The translations under genes were made by a program, and so were the position numbers. This document shows, one piece after another, positions 1-8,481 of a stretch of 64,000 bases of DNA. This stretch comes from Rhizobium tropici CIAT 899. Lineage in GTDB: Bacteria; Pseudomonadota; Alphaproteobacteria; Rhizobiales; Rhizobiaceae. The stretch spans positions 1,124,374 through 1,188,373 of the forward strand of contig NC_020062.1 in assembly GCF_000330885.1 (NCBI RefSeq), given 5' to 3'. The number at the start of each line of letters is the position of its first letter. Within the stretch, counting starts at the first letter, position 1. The notes beneath the pieces are model-generated. The model was given only the letters and a program-made list of their open reading frames with translations. It was not told the DNA's origin and searched no databases.

Positions 1-137
1 GTACGGGCGTCTTCGCCGGAAGTTTTTGGCGGTCAGAGCGACGGATAAGCCGATCGCCATCGTTCAAGAAGAACGCCGGCCTCCTGATGGGGTCGGCGGC
101 TTGAACATGAATGACCTTCAGGCAAAAGGATATGCCC

Positions 138-500
138 ATGACCAGCAAGTTGCTAGGTGCGACCGCCGCCGCTCTCTTCGCTCTATCTTCTGCAACCGTC
201 GTCCTCGCCCAAACGACGGCACCTGCGACGCCAGCTCCCGCCACGACGTCTTCCACATCGGCGCCATCGTCCACCATGCCCTCGAAGGATGAGATCAAGA
301 CAGCGCGGCAAGCCTGCCAGCAGGATGCGACAGGGCAGGGCCTCAAGGGTCAGGCACGCAAGGACGCAGTCAAAGGCTGCCTGCAGCAAAAGTATCCAGT
401 CCTGGCCAAACGCAAGACCTGCCATGACGAAGGTACGGCCAAAGGCTTGCAGAAGAAGGCGCTGCACGATTACGTCAAGCAGTGCATTACTGCGAGCTGA
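138..500 (+). CDS. PsiF-repeat secreted protein
   Basis: About 120 residues. An N-terminal signal peptide (MTSKLLGATAAALFALSSA, cleaved near AQ) is followed by a low-complexity Thr/Ala/Pro/Ser linker and two copies of the PsiF repeat, each with a Cys pair (RQACQQDATGQGLKG...KGCL and RKTCHDEGTAKGLQ...KQCI). PsiF proteins are small periplasmic proteins, phosphate-starvation inducible in E. coli; their biochemical role is unknown. The ATG at 138 is preferred over those at 111 and 132 because AAAAGGA at 124-130 sits 7 nt before it. No PHO box was recognised upstream, so phosphate control is not claimed. Confidence 0.85.
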   Translation: MTSKLLGATAAALFALSSATVVLAQTTAPATPAPATTSSTSAPSSTMPSKDEIKTARQACQQDATGQGLKGQARKDAVKGCLQQKYPVLAKRKTCHDEGTAKGLQKKALHDYVKQCITAS

Positions 501-666
501 ACAGCGACCTGCAATCGCGGCCCCTCGACGGAGCTGCTCATCGTAACAGTCCGCTTCACGGGGCGGACGACTACCCCGCAATCACCGCACATGTCACGTC
601 GCCCCTTTTTCCGCTAGGCAAGCCTCCTTATCTCGTTAAGCAAGGACATAAACTTCAGGGCGTGGC

Positions 667-1575
667 GTGCTTTTCCATCCAGACCGACTTTCATTCGGCC
701 TAGTACTGCCGGAGCAGGCGCGCACTGCGGCCGACATTCAGTTCGATACTCAGCTCGGCATTGCAACCCAAGCCGACAAATTGGGTTTCGATGCGCTGTG
801 GGTGAGGGATGTTCCCCTCAATAGCGAAAGCTACCCCGACCCGATCGGACATGCCGATCCCTGGGTTTTCCTGGGAGCTTTGGCGGCTGTCACCTCCAAT
901 ATCCATCTGGCGACCGGCGCAATCGTTCTGCCTTTGCGGCATCCGCTCCATATCGCCAAGGCCGCGCTGTCCGTCGCCTCCCTTTCGAAAGACCGGCTCG
1001 TCCTCGGTCTCGGTTCGGGAGACCGACCGAGCGAATATGATGTTTTCGGAGAGGATATTGAGAACCGTAAAGCACTCTTTCAATTGCATTGGGAGCGGCT
1101 CGCCGTTGCACTTGGCCCGGATCAGAAGGTCGTCGATGAAGGCGGTCGCGTGCGAAACGAGTTCGCCATCAGGCCCGCGCTGCAACAATCGCCCATTCCC
1201 ATGGTGGCGGTGGGTTCATCGTCGCAATCGCTCGAATGGATCGCCCGCCACGCAACAGCCTGGATGACTTATTACCGGCCGCTACCCGTTCAGAAAGACC
1301 GGTTGGCGCTTTGGCACAATGCCCGGGCTAAAGTCACCGCTGATTTTCGCGGCTTCGGCCAGTCCATGGTGCTGGAATTGCTCGACCACCCGCAAGCCTC
1401 CTATGAGGAAATCAATCTTGGCGGCAGAACGGGGAGGCGAGGGCTGATCGACACCTTGTCGGCAATGCGTGAAGCCGGCATCCATCACGTCGCCTTCAAT
1501 CTCGTTACCCAGAGCAGATCGGCCGGCGACGTCTTGGAAGAGATCGCAGCGGATATTTTGCCGGCTTTGCCGTAG
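667..1575 (+). CDS. Luciferase-like (LLM class) flavin oxidoreductase
   Basis: 302 residues with the bacterial luciferase-like TIM-barrel pattern: SFGLVLP at the N-terminus, ADKLGFDALWVRD, ALAAVTSNIHLATGAIVLPLRHP and the glycine-rich LVLGLGSGDRPSEYDVFG. Such enzymes use FMN or F420; the lack of a mycobacterial context favours FMN. It most resembles the LLM subgroup annotated as BA3436-type oxidoreductases. The start is GTG at 667 with AGGG at 657-660. It stands alone between PsiF and the CNNM gene, so no substrate can be inferred. Confidence 0.85.
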   Translation: MLFHPDRLSFGLVLPEQARTAADIQFDTQLGIATQADKLGFDALWVRDVPLNSESYPDPIGHADPWVFLGALAAVTSNIHLATGAIVLPLRHPLHIAKAALSVASLSKDRLVLGLGSGDRPSEYDVFGEDIENRKALFQLHWERLAVALGPDQKVVDEGGRVRNEFAIRPALQQSPIPMVAVGSSSQSLEWIARHATAWMTYYRPLPVQKDRLALWHNARAKVTADFRGFGQSMVLELLDHPQASYEEINLGGRTGRRGLIDTLSAMREAGIHHVAFNLVTQSRSAGDVLEEIAADILPALP

Positions 1576-1683
1576 CTTCGCCAATAGCCCTCGATGGTGG
1601 CGTCGTGGAAATCATATCCCCGTGACCCTGGCTTTTGCAGCCCTTGCCACCTATCTTTCCGTTGCAACCAAAAAGGGCCGATT

Positions 1684-2988
1684 TTGCTTCTCGAAATTTC
1701 TATCGTCATCGTCCTCACCCTCCTGAACGGCGTGCTTGCCATGTCGGAGTTGGCGATCGTCTCCTCCCGTCCTGCCCGTCTGAAAGTGCTATCGGATCAA
1801 GGCAGCAGAGGCGCGACCATGGCGATAAGGTTGGCCGAGGAACCGGGCCGCTTCCTCTCAACGGTACAGATCGGCATCACGCTCGTCGGCGTCCTGTCCG
1901 GCGCCTTCTCGGGCGCCACACTCGGCGCTCGGTTGTCGGGCTGGCTTGCCGCGCAAGGTCTTTCGGTCGCAGCCGCTGATGCCATCGGCGTTGGTTCCGT
2001 TGTAATGGCCATCACCTATCTATCACTGATCATTGGCGAACTCGTACCGAAGCAGGTCGCTCTCCGGGCACCGGAAATGGTCGCCAGCAAAGTCGCGCCG
2101 GCCATGGTGTTCCTTTCCCGGGCCGCAGCCCCGCTCGTCTGGTTGGTCGACCTCTCGGGACGGCTGGTTCTGAGGGCGCTTGGTCAATCCGGCAAAGCCG
2201 CTGATGGGGTCAGCGACGAGGAAATCAAAACCGTCCTGGCGGAGGCACAGAGTGCCGGCGTCATCGCGACGGAAGAGCAGGCAATGATCTCGGGCGTCAT
2301 GCGGTTGGCCGACCGAACCGCAAGGGCATTGATGACGCCGCGTCGCGACGTGGAGGTTATCGATATCGAAGATAGCTTCGGCGAAGTTCGCGAACAGATT
2401 CGCCGCACCGAAAAAGCGCGTCTACCGCTACGCAAGGATAGCTCCGACGAAATCATCGGCGTCCTGGTAACCAGGGATTTCTTCGACGCACTGGCTTCCG
2501 GCGGTCAGCCCGATATCCTGAAGCTTGCCAAGCAAGTGCCGATCGTTTCAGATCTTTCAAGCGCCCTTGACGTCGTCAAGGCTCTGCGTCGTTCCTCTTC
2601 GCACATGGTGCTCGTCTATGACGAATACGGGCACTTCGAAGGCGTCATCACTTCGGGTGACATCCTCGAAGCCATCTTGGGAGCCGTTCAGGAAGAAGAA
2701 GATGCCGGCGGCGAACAGGCGATCGTCCGTCGCCACGACGGCAGCTATCTCGTGTCCGGCTGGATGCCCATCGACGAGTTCGTCGATTTCATGAACCTCC
2801 AGATCGAAGACGATCGTGACTACCAGACGGTTGCAGGCTTCGTGCTGCAGGAGCTGCGCCATCTTCCGGATGTGGGCGAAAGTTTCACGAAAAACGGCTG
2901 GCGCTTCGAGGTCGTGGATCTCGACGGCCGCCGGATCGACAAGCTGCTGGTGAGCGCGGAAAACAGCGACAGCGATAGTAACCTTTGA
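1684..2988 (+). CDS. CNNM/CorC-HlyC family membrane protein with CBS pair
   Basis: About 434 residues. It has an N-terminal DUF21/CNNM transmembrane domain (roughly residues 1-175; hydrophobic runs LLLEISIVIVLTLLNGVLAM, VQIGITLVGVLSGAFSGAT, VVMAITYLSLIIGELVP), then two CBS motifs (MTPRRDVEVIDIEDSF and VPIVSDLSSALDVVKAL...GVITSGDILEAILG) and a C-terminal CorC/HlyC domain. Members are linked to Mg2+/Co2+ export and were historically called hemolysins. A TTG at 1684 is the likely start: AAAAGGG at 1671-1677 precedes it, and the N-terminal membrane helix begins there. The open frame continues to an ATG at 1594, but that extension is not membrane-like. Confidence 0.85.
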   Translation: MLLEISIVIVLTLLNGVLAMSELAIVSSRPARLKVLSDQGSRGATMAIRLAEEPGRFLSTVQIGITLVGVLSGAFSGATLGARLSGWLAAQGLSVAAADAIGVGSVVMAITYLSLIIGELVPKQVALRAPEMVASKVAPAMVFLSRAAAPLVWLVDLSGRLVLRALGQSGKAADGVSDEEIKTVLAEAQSAGVIATEEQAMISGVMRLADRTARALMTPRRDVEVIDIEDSFGEVREQIRRTEKARLPLRKDSSDEIIGVLVTRDFFDALASGGQPDILKLAKQVPIVSDLSSALDVVKALRRSSSHMVLVYDEYGHFEGVITSGDILEAILGAVQEEEDAGGEQAIVRRHDGSYLVSGWMPIDEFVDFMNLQIEDDRDYQTVAGFVLQELRHLPDVGESFTKNGWRFEVVDLDGRRIDKLLVSAENSDSDSNL

Positions 2989-3045
2989 CAGCTGGATTGA
3001 GGTGCATGGCACGCCCATGATCAGCTAAGTACGTCTCTTTACAAA

Positions 3046-3064
3046 ACGAACTAGTTCGTACATT
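3046..3064. promoter_or_regulatory. Palindromic operator 1 of the shikimate cluster
   Basis: ACGAACTAGTTCGT (3046-3059) is a perfect 14-bp palindrome followed by ACATT. A 13/14 copy with the same flank lies at 7354-7372 before the dehydrogenase gene. A TetR gene is encoded between them, so these are its likely operators (inference). The site is about 155 bp before the transporter ATG. Confidence 0.7.
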
Positions 3065-3216
3065 ATTTCCTCAGAGGAGGAGTACCTGCTGCCCGAAGCA
3101 GCACGGTGACTGCCAAGGTCGGCTTGAATGCCATGCGAAGGGGGCGCGGAAGGTAGATTCGGCGTTGCCGCTCGCTGCATTTCCTTGAAATTGGAATTGT
3201 CTGGGGAGGAACAACG

Positions 3217-4557
3217 ATGACGATATCAACTGATCATAAGACGCCTAGGCGCGCCGCTTTTGCCAGCTGGCTGGGAAGTGCCGTCGAATATTACGATTTC
3301 TTTGTCTATGGAACGGCCGCGGCGCTGATCTTTCCGAAAATATTCTTTTCAGCGGAAGATCCGCAGACGGCGGCAATCGCTTCTTTTGCGACTTTCGGCG
3401 TTGCCTACATCATGCGGCCATTGGGTGCGGTGATCCTGGGTCACGTCGGCGACAAGTTCGGTCGCAAAAAAGTGCTGACCTTCACGCTGCTTCTCATGGG
3501 ATTCTCGACCTTCATTATCGGTTGCCTGCCGACCTATGGCCAGGCTGGCATCCTGGCTCCGATCCTACTGGTTTTCGCGCGATTGCTGCAGGGCATTTCG
3601 GCTGCGGGAGAGCAGGCCGGAGCAAGCTCGATGACCCTCGAGCATGCTCCCGAGAACCGCCGAGCCTTCTTTACAAGCTTTACGCTGAGCGGAACACAGG
3701 CGGGCTTGATCCTTGCGACCCTCGTCTTCATTCCGTTGGGAACGCTGGACGAAGCTGCCTTGCTCTCATGGGGCTGGCGCATCCCATTTTTCCTGAGTTT
3801 CGCTGTCGTTATCGTCGGCTTCTGGGTTCGTCGAACGCTCGCGGAAACGCCCGCTTTCCTTGAGGAGACGAAAAAGGGCGAGGCTGTCAGGCTACCGCTG
3901 GTCTCGCTGTTTGCCAACTATTGGACCGATGTTCTGCGCATCATCTTCGCCGCCTTGATTTCCGTCGTCAGCACGATCTTCAGCGTCTTCACGCTCTCCT
4001 ATGCTGTCAACACCATGCATATCGATCGCTCGACGATGCTGACCGTTCTGGTGCTCGCCAACATCGTGGCGCTTGGCGCCATTCCGGCTTGGGCCATTCT
4101 GGCGGATCGAATCGGCCGCAAACCGGTCTTCATCTTCGGCGCCATCGGCTGCGCAGTTCTGATATGGCCCTATATCTGGGCAATCAGCCAGAATAACCTC
4201 ATGCTCGTCTTCATCCTCGGCATTCTGCTTTCGGGCGTTGTTTACAGTGCATCCAATGGCATCTGGCCGGCGCTCTATGCGGAAATGTTCGACACCCGCG
4301 TGCGTCTGTCCGGCATGGCCGTCGGCACCCAGATCGGCTTTGCGCTCGGCGGCTTTGCTCCGACGATCAGCGCCGCCCTTATGGGCAGCGGTCCCATGGG
4401 ATGGGTGCCGGTTGCCTTGTTTACCTCGATCACAGCCTTGATTGCCGCCGTTTCCGCCGCAACCGCGACGGAGACCTACAAGACGCCGATCGATCAACTC
4501 GGCAAGGATGCGCGGCGCTTCGCAGGCTCGATGAACCACGCCGATCGGACGGTCTAG
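3217..4557 (+). CDS. MHS-family (shikimate-type) proton symporter
   Basis: 446 residues with 12 predicted membrane segments. Metabolite:H+ symporter signatures are LGSAVEYYDFFVYGTAAALIFP near the N-terminus, the MFS loop motif GHVGDKFGRKK, and LQGISAAGEQAGASSM. The repeat motif ADRIGRKP appears in the second half. This family includes ShiA, which imports shikimate. The neighbouring dehydroshikimate dehydratase and shikimate dehydrogenase make shikimate or a related hydroaromatic acid the likely substrate (inference). The ATG is preceded by GGGGAGGAA. The promoter region holds palindrome 3046-3059. Confidence 0.85.
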   Translation: MTISTDHKTPRRAAFASWLGSAVEYYDFFVYGTAAALIFPKIFFSAEDPQTAAIASFATFGVAYIMRPLGAVILGHVGDKFGRKKVLTFTLLLMGFSTFIIGCLPTYGQAGILAPILLVFARLLQGISAAGEQAGASSMTLEHAPENRRAFFTSFTLSGTQAGLILATLVFIPLGTLDEAALLSWGWRIPFFLSFAVVIVGFWVRRTLAETPAFLEETKKGEAVRLPLVSLFANYWTDVLRIIFAALISVVSTIFSVFTLSYAVNTMHIDRSTMLTVLVLANIVALGAIPAWAILADRIGRKPVFIFGAIGCAVLIWPYIWAISQNNLMLVFILGILLSGVVYSASNGIWPALYAEMFDTRVRLSGMAVGTQIGFALGGFAPTISAALMGSGPMGWVPVALFTSITALIAAVSAATATETYKTPIDQLGKDARRFAGSMNHADRTV

Positions 4558-4639
4558 ACGTCAGAAGCCGATCTGGACGATGACGTGTCGCGATCGCGGA
4601 CAAGCTTGTTGAAAACCACCACGTGAATGGGATGAAACA

Positions 4640-6526
4640 ATGAAAACCTCGATTGCGACCGTTTCGATCAGCGGAGACCTGAAGGAAAAGCTTCACGCCA
4701 TCGCCAAAGCTGGTTTCGATGGCGTCGAGATCTTCGAGAACGATTTCCTCGCTTTCGATGAATCGCCACGCCAGGTCGGTCAAATGGTCCGCGACCATGG
4801 GCTGGAGATCACGCTCTTTCAGCCCTTCAGAGATTTCGAAGGCATGCCGGAGCCCTTGCGCAGCCGAACCTTCGACCGTGCCGAACGCAAGTTCGATCTG
4901 ATGCAGGAGATGGGCACGGATCTCGTACTTGTCTGCTCGAATGTTTCGTCGGTCGCGATGGGGGGTATCGACCGCGCAGCGGCCGACTTCTACGAACTCG
5001 GGGAAAGGGCGGCCAAACGCGGCTTGCGCGTTGGCTATGAAGCACTTGCCTGGGGCCGGCACATTCACGACCATCGCGACGCCTGGGAAATCGTCCGCCG
5101 GGCCGATCATCCGAATATCGGTCTCATTCTCGACAGCTTCCATACGCTCTCGCGCAAGATCGATGTCAATTCGATCCGGTCGATCCCAAAAGAGAAGATC
5201 TTCATCATCCAGCTTGCCGATGCGCCATTGATCGACATGGATCTTCTCTATTGGAGCCGTCATTTCCGCAACATGCCGGGCGAGGGCGACCTTCCCGTGC
5301 TTGACTTCATGAAAGCCGTCGCGGCGACAGGCTATGACGGCTATCTCTCTCTCGAAATTTTCAACGACCAGTTTCGTGGCGGCTCGCCGACCGCCATTGC
5401 CGTCGATGGCCGGCGTTCGCTTATTTATCTCGGCGACCAAGTGCGCCGCGCGGAAAGCAGCGGCCTTACCCTGCCGCCGATGCCGGCGCGTGCCGAGGTG
5501 GAGGGCGTTGCCTTTATCGAATTTACCGTTGATGAAGCGGAGACATCCGCCCTCTCGAATCGGTTGCGTGCCCTGGGCTTTCGCCATGTCGGGCACCACA
5601 AGAGCAAGCGCGTCGACGTCTTCCGGCAAGGCAATATCAATCTCGTCGTCAATACCGATCCGGATGGGTTTGCCGGCGTTTCCTATGCCCTGCATGGGCA
5701 GTCGGCCTATGCGATGGGATTGTGGGTGGATGATGCCGAGGCTGCGGTCGCGCGGGCTGTCGCCCTCGGCGCCGAACGCTTTGAGCAGCCCATGAAGCCT
5801 GGTGAAATAAAAATGCCGGCCATAAGGGGCGTCGGCGGCGGCATCCTTTATTTCCTGGATCGGGGGAGCGCGCTCGCTCGCATATGGGAGACCGAATTCG
5901 ATCCGGTCGACGACGATACCGATCTGCGTCCCGTCGGATTGACTGGAATCGATCACGTCGCGCAAACGATGAAATACGAGGAATTGCTGACCTGGCTGCT
6001 CTTTTACACCGCGATCTTGAAGGCGCATAAGACACCGATGGTCGACATTATCGATCCCGCCGGCGTCGTCCGCAGCCAGGTGGTCGAAAACGAGCCGGGA
6101 ACTCTGCGTGTTACTTTGAACGGTGCGGAAAATCGCAATACCTTGGCGGGACATTTCATTGCCGAGACTTTCGGCTCCGGGATTCAACACCTGGCCTTTT
6201 CTACCGACGATATTTTCTCGACGGCGGCCGCTTTGTCGAAAAATGGTTTTGCGACGTTGATAATCTCGCCCAATTATTACGACGATCTCGAGGCGAGATT
6301 CGGCCTGGAGCCGACCTTCACCGATCGTCTGAAGGCACATAATATTCTCTATGATCGAGACGAGTACGGCGAATATTTCCAGCTCTATAGCCCGACCTAT
6401 GGCGAAGGCTTCTTCTTCGAAATCGTTCAGCGCGGCGGCTATCGCGGCTATGGTGCGGCAAACGCCATCTTTCGCATTGCGGCGCTCCGACGGCATCTGC
6501 GGCCAATTGGTGTACCGAAACTTTAG
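4640..6526 (+). CDS. quiC: 3-dehydroshikimate dehydratase fused to HPPD-like domain
   Basis: 628 residues. The N-terminal half (1-285) is a sugar-phosphate-isomerase-like TIM barrel with the four metal ligands of bacterial dehydroshikimate dehydratases: E134 (GYEALAWG), D165 (LILDSFH), Q191 (IIQLADAP) and E239 (LSLEIFND). It converts 3-dehydroshikimate to protocatechuate. The C-terminal half (about 290-620) is a two-VOC, 4-hydroxyphenylpyruvate-dioxygenase-like region that keeps an H/H/E triad (GIDHVAQ, GIQHLAF, FFFEIVQ). This matches the two-domain QuiC1 of Pseudomonas; the role of the second domain is unclear. It lies 82 bp after the transporter gene and is probably co-transcribed. Protocatechuate would feed the beta-ketoadipate pathway, which is not in the window. 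Confidence 0.9.
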   Translation: MKTSIATVSISGDLKEKLHAIAKAGFDGVEIFENDFLAFDESPRQVGQMVRDHGLEITLFQPFRDFEGMPEPLRSRTFDRAERKFDLMQEMGTDLVLVCSNVSSVAMGGIDRAAADFYELGERAAKRGLRVGYEALAWGRHIHDHRDAWEIVRRADHPNIGLILDSFHTLSRKIDVNSIRSIPKEKIFIIQLADAPLIDMDLLYWSRHFRNMPGEGDLPVLDFMKAVAATGYDGYLSLEIFNDQFRGGSPTAIAVDGRRSLIYLGDQVRRAESSGLTLPPMPARAEVEGVAFIEFTVDEAETSALSNRLRALGFRHVGHHKSKRVDVFRQGNINLVVNTDPDGFAGVSYALHGQSAYAMGLWVDDAEAAVARAVALGAERFEQPMKPGEIKMPAIRGVGGGILYFLDRGSALARIWETEFDPVDDDTDLRPVGLTGIDHVAQTMKYEELLTWLLFYTAILKAHKTPMVDIIDPAGVVRSQVVENEPGTLRVTLNGAENRNTLAGHFIAETFGSGIQHLAFSTDDIFSTAAALSKNGFATLIISPNYYDDLEARFGLEPTFTDRLKAHNILYDRDEYGEYFQLYSPTYGEGFFFEIVQRGGYRGYGAANAIFRIAALRRHLRPIGVPKL

Positions 6527-6609
6527 GCTCTCCCCATCAGCGCGAAGCCTATGTTAAAGCTTTGATCTTCAATGATGGGCCGGAGCGCCCAGGAAGACGG
6601 GCAGAGGGC

Positions 6610-7281
6610 ATGACTAAATCGCAAGCGGCGAAGATAGAGCGCATTGCGCGAAAGAACGATCCAGACGCGACCAAAGAAAATATCCTCAAGATCGCAACCG
6701 AGGAATTCGTCGCGGCCGGCTTTTCCGGGGCGCGCGTCGACGAGATTGCCGAGCGCACCAAGACGTCCAAGCGCATGATTTACTACTATTTCGGTAGCAA
6801 GGAAGGGCTCTATCTCGCTGTCCTGGAGCAGGCTTATACGAAGATCCGCACGCTCGAGAGCGAACTCGATCTCGAAAACATGCCGCCCGTTCGGGCCATG
6901 GCGCAATTGATTGCAAGCACCTTCGATCACGATGATCAAAATCCGGATTTCGTCCGCTTGGTCAGCATCGAGAACATTCATCGCGCGGAGCATATGAAAC
7001 GTTCGGTCGTCCTGTCGCAAATGAATATTGCGGTCATCGACATCATCTCACAAATTCTCGAAAGGGGTTACGCCGATGGCAGCTTCGTGCGCCGCGTCGA
7101 TCCCGTCGATTTACACATGATGATCAGCGCGCAGTGCTTTTTTCGCGTTTCCAATCGGCATACTTTCGGAGCAATCTTCGAGCGCGACCTTTCATCAGAA
7201 GAATTGAAGAAAAGGCACAAGTCTTTGATAATAGAAGCCATTCTTGCCTTTCTGAAGAATTCGTCCCCCGACTTGATCTGA
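6610..7281 (+). CDS. TetR/AcrR-family regulator of the shikimate cluster
   Basis: About 223 residues. The N-terminal TetR helix-turn-helix is clear: ENILKIATEEFVAAGFSGARVDEIAERTKTSKRMIYYYFGSKEGLY. The C-terminal region is an all-helical ligand-binding domain. The ATG at 6610 (MTKSQAAK) is chosen; a TTG at 6562 is in frame but has no ribosome site. The gene lies between quiC and the shikimate dehydrogenase gene. No copy of the ACGAACTAGTTCGT palindrome was seen directly before it, so it may be read from the quiC transcript. Ligand (shikimate, dehydroshikimate or protocatechuate) is unknown. Confidence 0.85.
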   Translation: MTKSQAAKIERIARKNDPDATKENILKIATEEFVAAGFSGARVDEIAERTKTSKRMIYYYFGSKEGLYLAVLEQAYTKIRTLESELDLENMPPVRAMAQLIASTFDHDDQNPDFVRLVSIENIHRAEHMKRSVVLSQMNIAVIDIISQILERGYADGSFVRRVDPVDLHMMISAQCFFRVSNRHTFGAIFERDLSSEELKKRHKSLIIEAILAFLKNSSPDLI

Positions 7282-7353
7282 ATTCACGTCAAACTGCTTG
7301 AGTTCCGTCGGCGGCTCCAGCCGGCATGCAAAACCGCACCTCACGTTGACTTT

Positions 7354-7372
7354 ACGTACTAGTTCGTACATT
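7354..7372. promoter_or_regulatory. Palindromic operator 2 of the shikimate cluster
   Basis: ACGTACTAGTTCGT (7354-7367) plus ACATT matches the element at 3046-3064 at 18 of 19 positions. It lies about 52 bp before the TTG start of the dehydrogenase gene, and a TTGAC (7346-7350) just upstream could be a -35 box. Assignment to the local TetR protein is inference. Confidence 0.7.
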
Positions 7373-7423
7373 TTGTCGCCAAGCCATGTGGCATGGCCTT
7401 ATTTCGCTGCTCGGGAGGAAAAA

Positions 7424-8293
7424 TTGAACACCCAAACCGCAATCGTTCCGCGTCAGCTTCGCGTCGGGCTAATCGGCGCCGGCATTGGCCGGTCGCTCAC
7501 GCCGGCCATGCATATGCGCGAAGGCGAGCATTGCGGACTGTCCTATCGCTACGACCTCATCGACCTGGATGCCCGCGGTCTATCGGTCTCGGATTTGCCT
7601 GCACTTATCGATGAAGCCGAAGCGCAGGGTTTTGCCGGTCTTAACATCACGCACCCTTGCAAGCAGGCGGCAGTTGCACTCGTGGATGAGCTATCGCCTG
7701 ATGCCCAGGCGCTGAGATCCATCAATACGATCACCTTTCATGGAAAAAGCAGGATCGGCCATAACACCGATTGGTGGGGCTTTGCTGAAAGCTTCCGCCG
7801 CGGGCTGGCCGGCGTCCCCCTTGATCATGTCGTACAGCTGGGAGCAGGTGGCGCAGGTGTTGCCGTCGCGCATGCAACGGCCGAGATGGGCGCGCGCTCC
7901 ATAGAGATATTCGATCTGGATCCCAAGCGTGCGCAGGCTCTCGTGGAGCAGCTTCAGCCGGCACACGATGCCTGTCGTTTCTCGATCGGTCATGATCTCG
8001 TCGCCGCGCTTGATGCCGCGGACGGCCTGGTCCACGCAACCCCAACCGGCATGGATGCGCATCCGGGCCTGCCGCTCGACGGACGGCTTTTAACGGAGCG
8101 CCTTTGGGTTGCCGAAATCGTTTACTTCCCGATAGAAACCGAATTGGTGAAGCGTGCCAAGCAGGCAGGATGCCGCGTACTCGACGGCGGTGGAATGGCG
8201 GTATTTCAGGCCGTGAAAGCTTTCGAACTGTTTACAGGCATGCGTCCGGATGTGGACCGTATGATGCAGCACTTCAATTCGCTACGTTCCTGA
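7424..8293 (+). CDS. Shikimate/quinate dehydrogenase, NAD-type
   Basis: 289 residues. It belongs to the AroE family: GIGRSLTPAMH substrate loop, NITHPCKQ with catalytic K80, N101, and GHNTDWWGF with catalytic D116. The nucleotide fold has GAGGAG (140-145), followed by FDLDPKRA with an acidic residue (D164) at the end of beta-2, which suggests NAD rather than NADP. That fits a catabolic role: oxidation of shikimate (or quinate) to 3-dehydroshikimate (or 3-dehydroquinate). The start is TTG at 7424, 4 nt after GGGAGGAA (7413-7420). With quiC it would make protocatechuate from shikimate. Confidence 0.88.
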   Translation: MNTQTAIVPRQLRVGLIGAGIGRSLTPAMHMREGEHCGLSYRYDLIDLDARGLSVSDLPALIDEAEAQGFAGLNITHPCKQAAVALVDELSPDAQALRSINTITFHGKSRIGHNTDWWGFAESFRRGLAGVPLDHVVQLGAGGAGVAVAHATAEMGARSIEIFDLDPKRAQALVEQLQPAHDACRFSIGHDLVAALDAADGLVHATPTGMDAHPGLPLDGRLLTERLWVAEIVYFPIETELVKRAKQAGCRVLDGGGMAVFQAVKAFELFTGMRPDVDRMMQHFNSLRS

Positions 8294-8481
8294 CGAAAAG
8301 CCCGTTTATCCGCATCAAGCTGCCTTTCTCACCGATGGATCATCATTTGCATTTCAGAGCATGGAGATCATGCAAATGACCGCGGCTTTAAGTTCCATAA
8401 GATAGATTATCTGATTTTTGGTTGTAGCCGCAAAGTTGAAGTGTCCTGTTTCCGCCAAGCAGGAATGCCACTCTCCCCGCA

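Noticed and set aside
26-292. Open frame overlapping the PsiF gene
   Set aside because: No ribosome site, low-complexity product, and the PsiF frame has a signal peptide and repeats.
4430-6496. Long minus-strand open frame (688 codons) antisense to quiC
   Set aside because: The plus strand encodes a clear two-domain QuiC; the antisense product has no recognisable domain.
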